From positions 1,860,001-1,924,000 of the forward strand of contig NZ_CP013909.1 in assembly GCF_001507645.1 (NCBI RefSeq): a stretch of DNA of 64,000 nt, given 5' to 3'. Of the stretch, positions 62,431 through 64,000 are shown one piece after another. Made by a program: the position numbers and the translations under genes. The first letter of the stretch is position 1. The number at the start of each line of letters is the position of its first letter. The notes below the pieces were generated by a model. That model searched no databases and was not told the origin of the DNA. It saw nothing but the letters and a program-made list of their open reading frames with translations. The stretch is from Hymenobacter sedentarius (GTDB taxonomy: Bacteria > Bacteroidota > Bacteroidia > Cytophagales > Hymenobacteraceae).

Positions 62431-64000
<1,570 letters not shown>

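Overview
The window looks like chromosomal DNA of a high-GC member of the Bacteroidota, most likely Hymenobacter or a close relative (Cytophagales). The signs are SusC/SusD with a FecR/ECF pair, three secreted proteins ending in type IX secretion (T9SS, Por) sorting domains, a DUF3467 gene just after rpoC, and several exact Bacteroidota-type promoters (TTG, 19-20 nt, TAnnTTTG). Shine-Dalgarno sequences are mostly absent. The genus call is inference; the phylum call is firm.

Region 1 (1-6.6 kb) is an accessory patch. It holds two paralogous STAS/SpoIIAA-like proteins around a 16-cysteine copper-storage (Csp) protein and a GAF protein, a 5'-truncated outer-membrane barrel, an FMN-binding split-barrel protein, an IS5-type transposase remnant, and a stand-alone divergent CI/Cro-like regulatory pair.

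Region 2 (6.6-20 kb, all on the minus strand) is a complete polysaccharide utilisation locus. Read in the direction of transcription it is: small carboxypeptidase-regulatory-domain protein, ECF sigma, FecR anti-sigma, SusC transducer with an STN domain, SusD, GH144-type glucanase, GH43-like enzyme with a discoidin domain, and GH3 beta-glucosidase. The GH144 plus GH3 pairing points to beta-1,2-glucan as substrate. A PL1 pectate lyase is transcribed divergently next to it.

Region 3 (22-39 kb) is a mixed set: amidase, M36 fungalysin and a large Fn3/adhesin-like T9SS cargo protein, a YetF-like membrane protein, inorganic pyrophosphatase, S1/P1 nuclease, a third STAS-like protein, a GH43 arabinanase-like enzyme, a metzincin with IPT/TIG and T9SS domains, a GNAT acetyltransferase, a small lipoprotein, and a GT2-GT9 pair for envelope glycans.

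Region 4 (39-64 kb) is housekeeping: ECF sigma with a ZAS-type anti-sigma factor, gmk-nadD, frr, pyrH, a biotin carrier protein and an M1 aminopeptidase. Next comes the ancient cluster tRNA-Tyr, tRNA-Gly, tRNA-Thr, tuf, tRNA-Trp, secE, nusG, rplK, rplA, rplJ, rplL, rpoB, rpoC, then a DUF3467 gene, rpsL, rpsG and fusA (cut by the window end).

Two layers of non-coding structure stand out. (a) A family of long palindromes built on CATGCTGAGC...GAAGCATCT occurs six times, only in the first 27 kb, and three copies have one palindrome nested inside another. (b) Several spacers in region 4 carry inverted repeats of 12-28 nt arms with unrelated sequences. The rpoB-rpoC spacer also holds about 300 nt of strongly structured sequence that no gene explains; it may be a new structured RNA or a group II intron relic.
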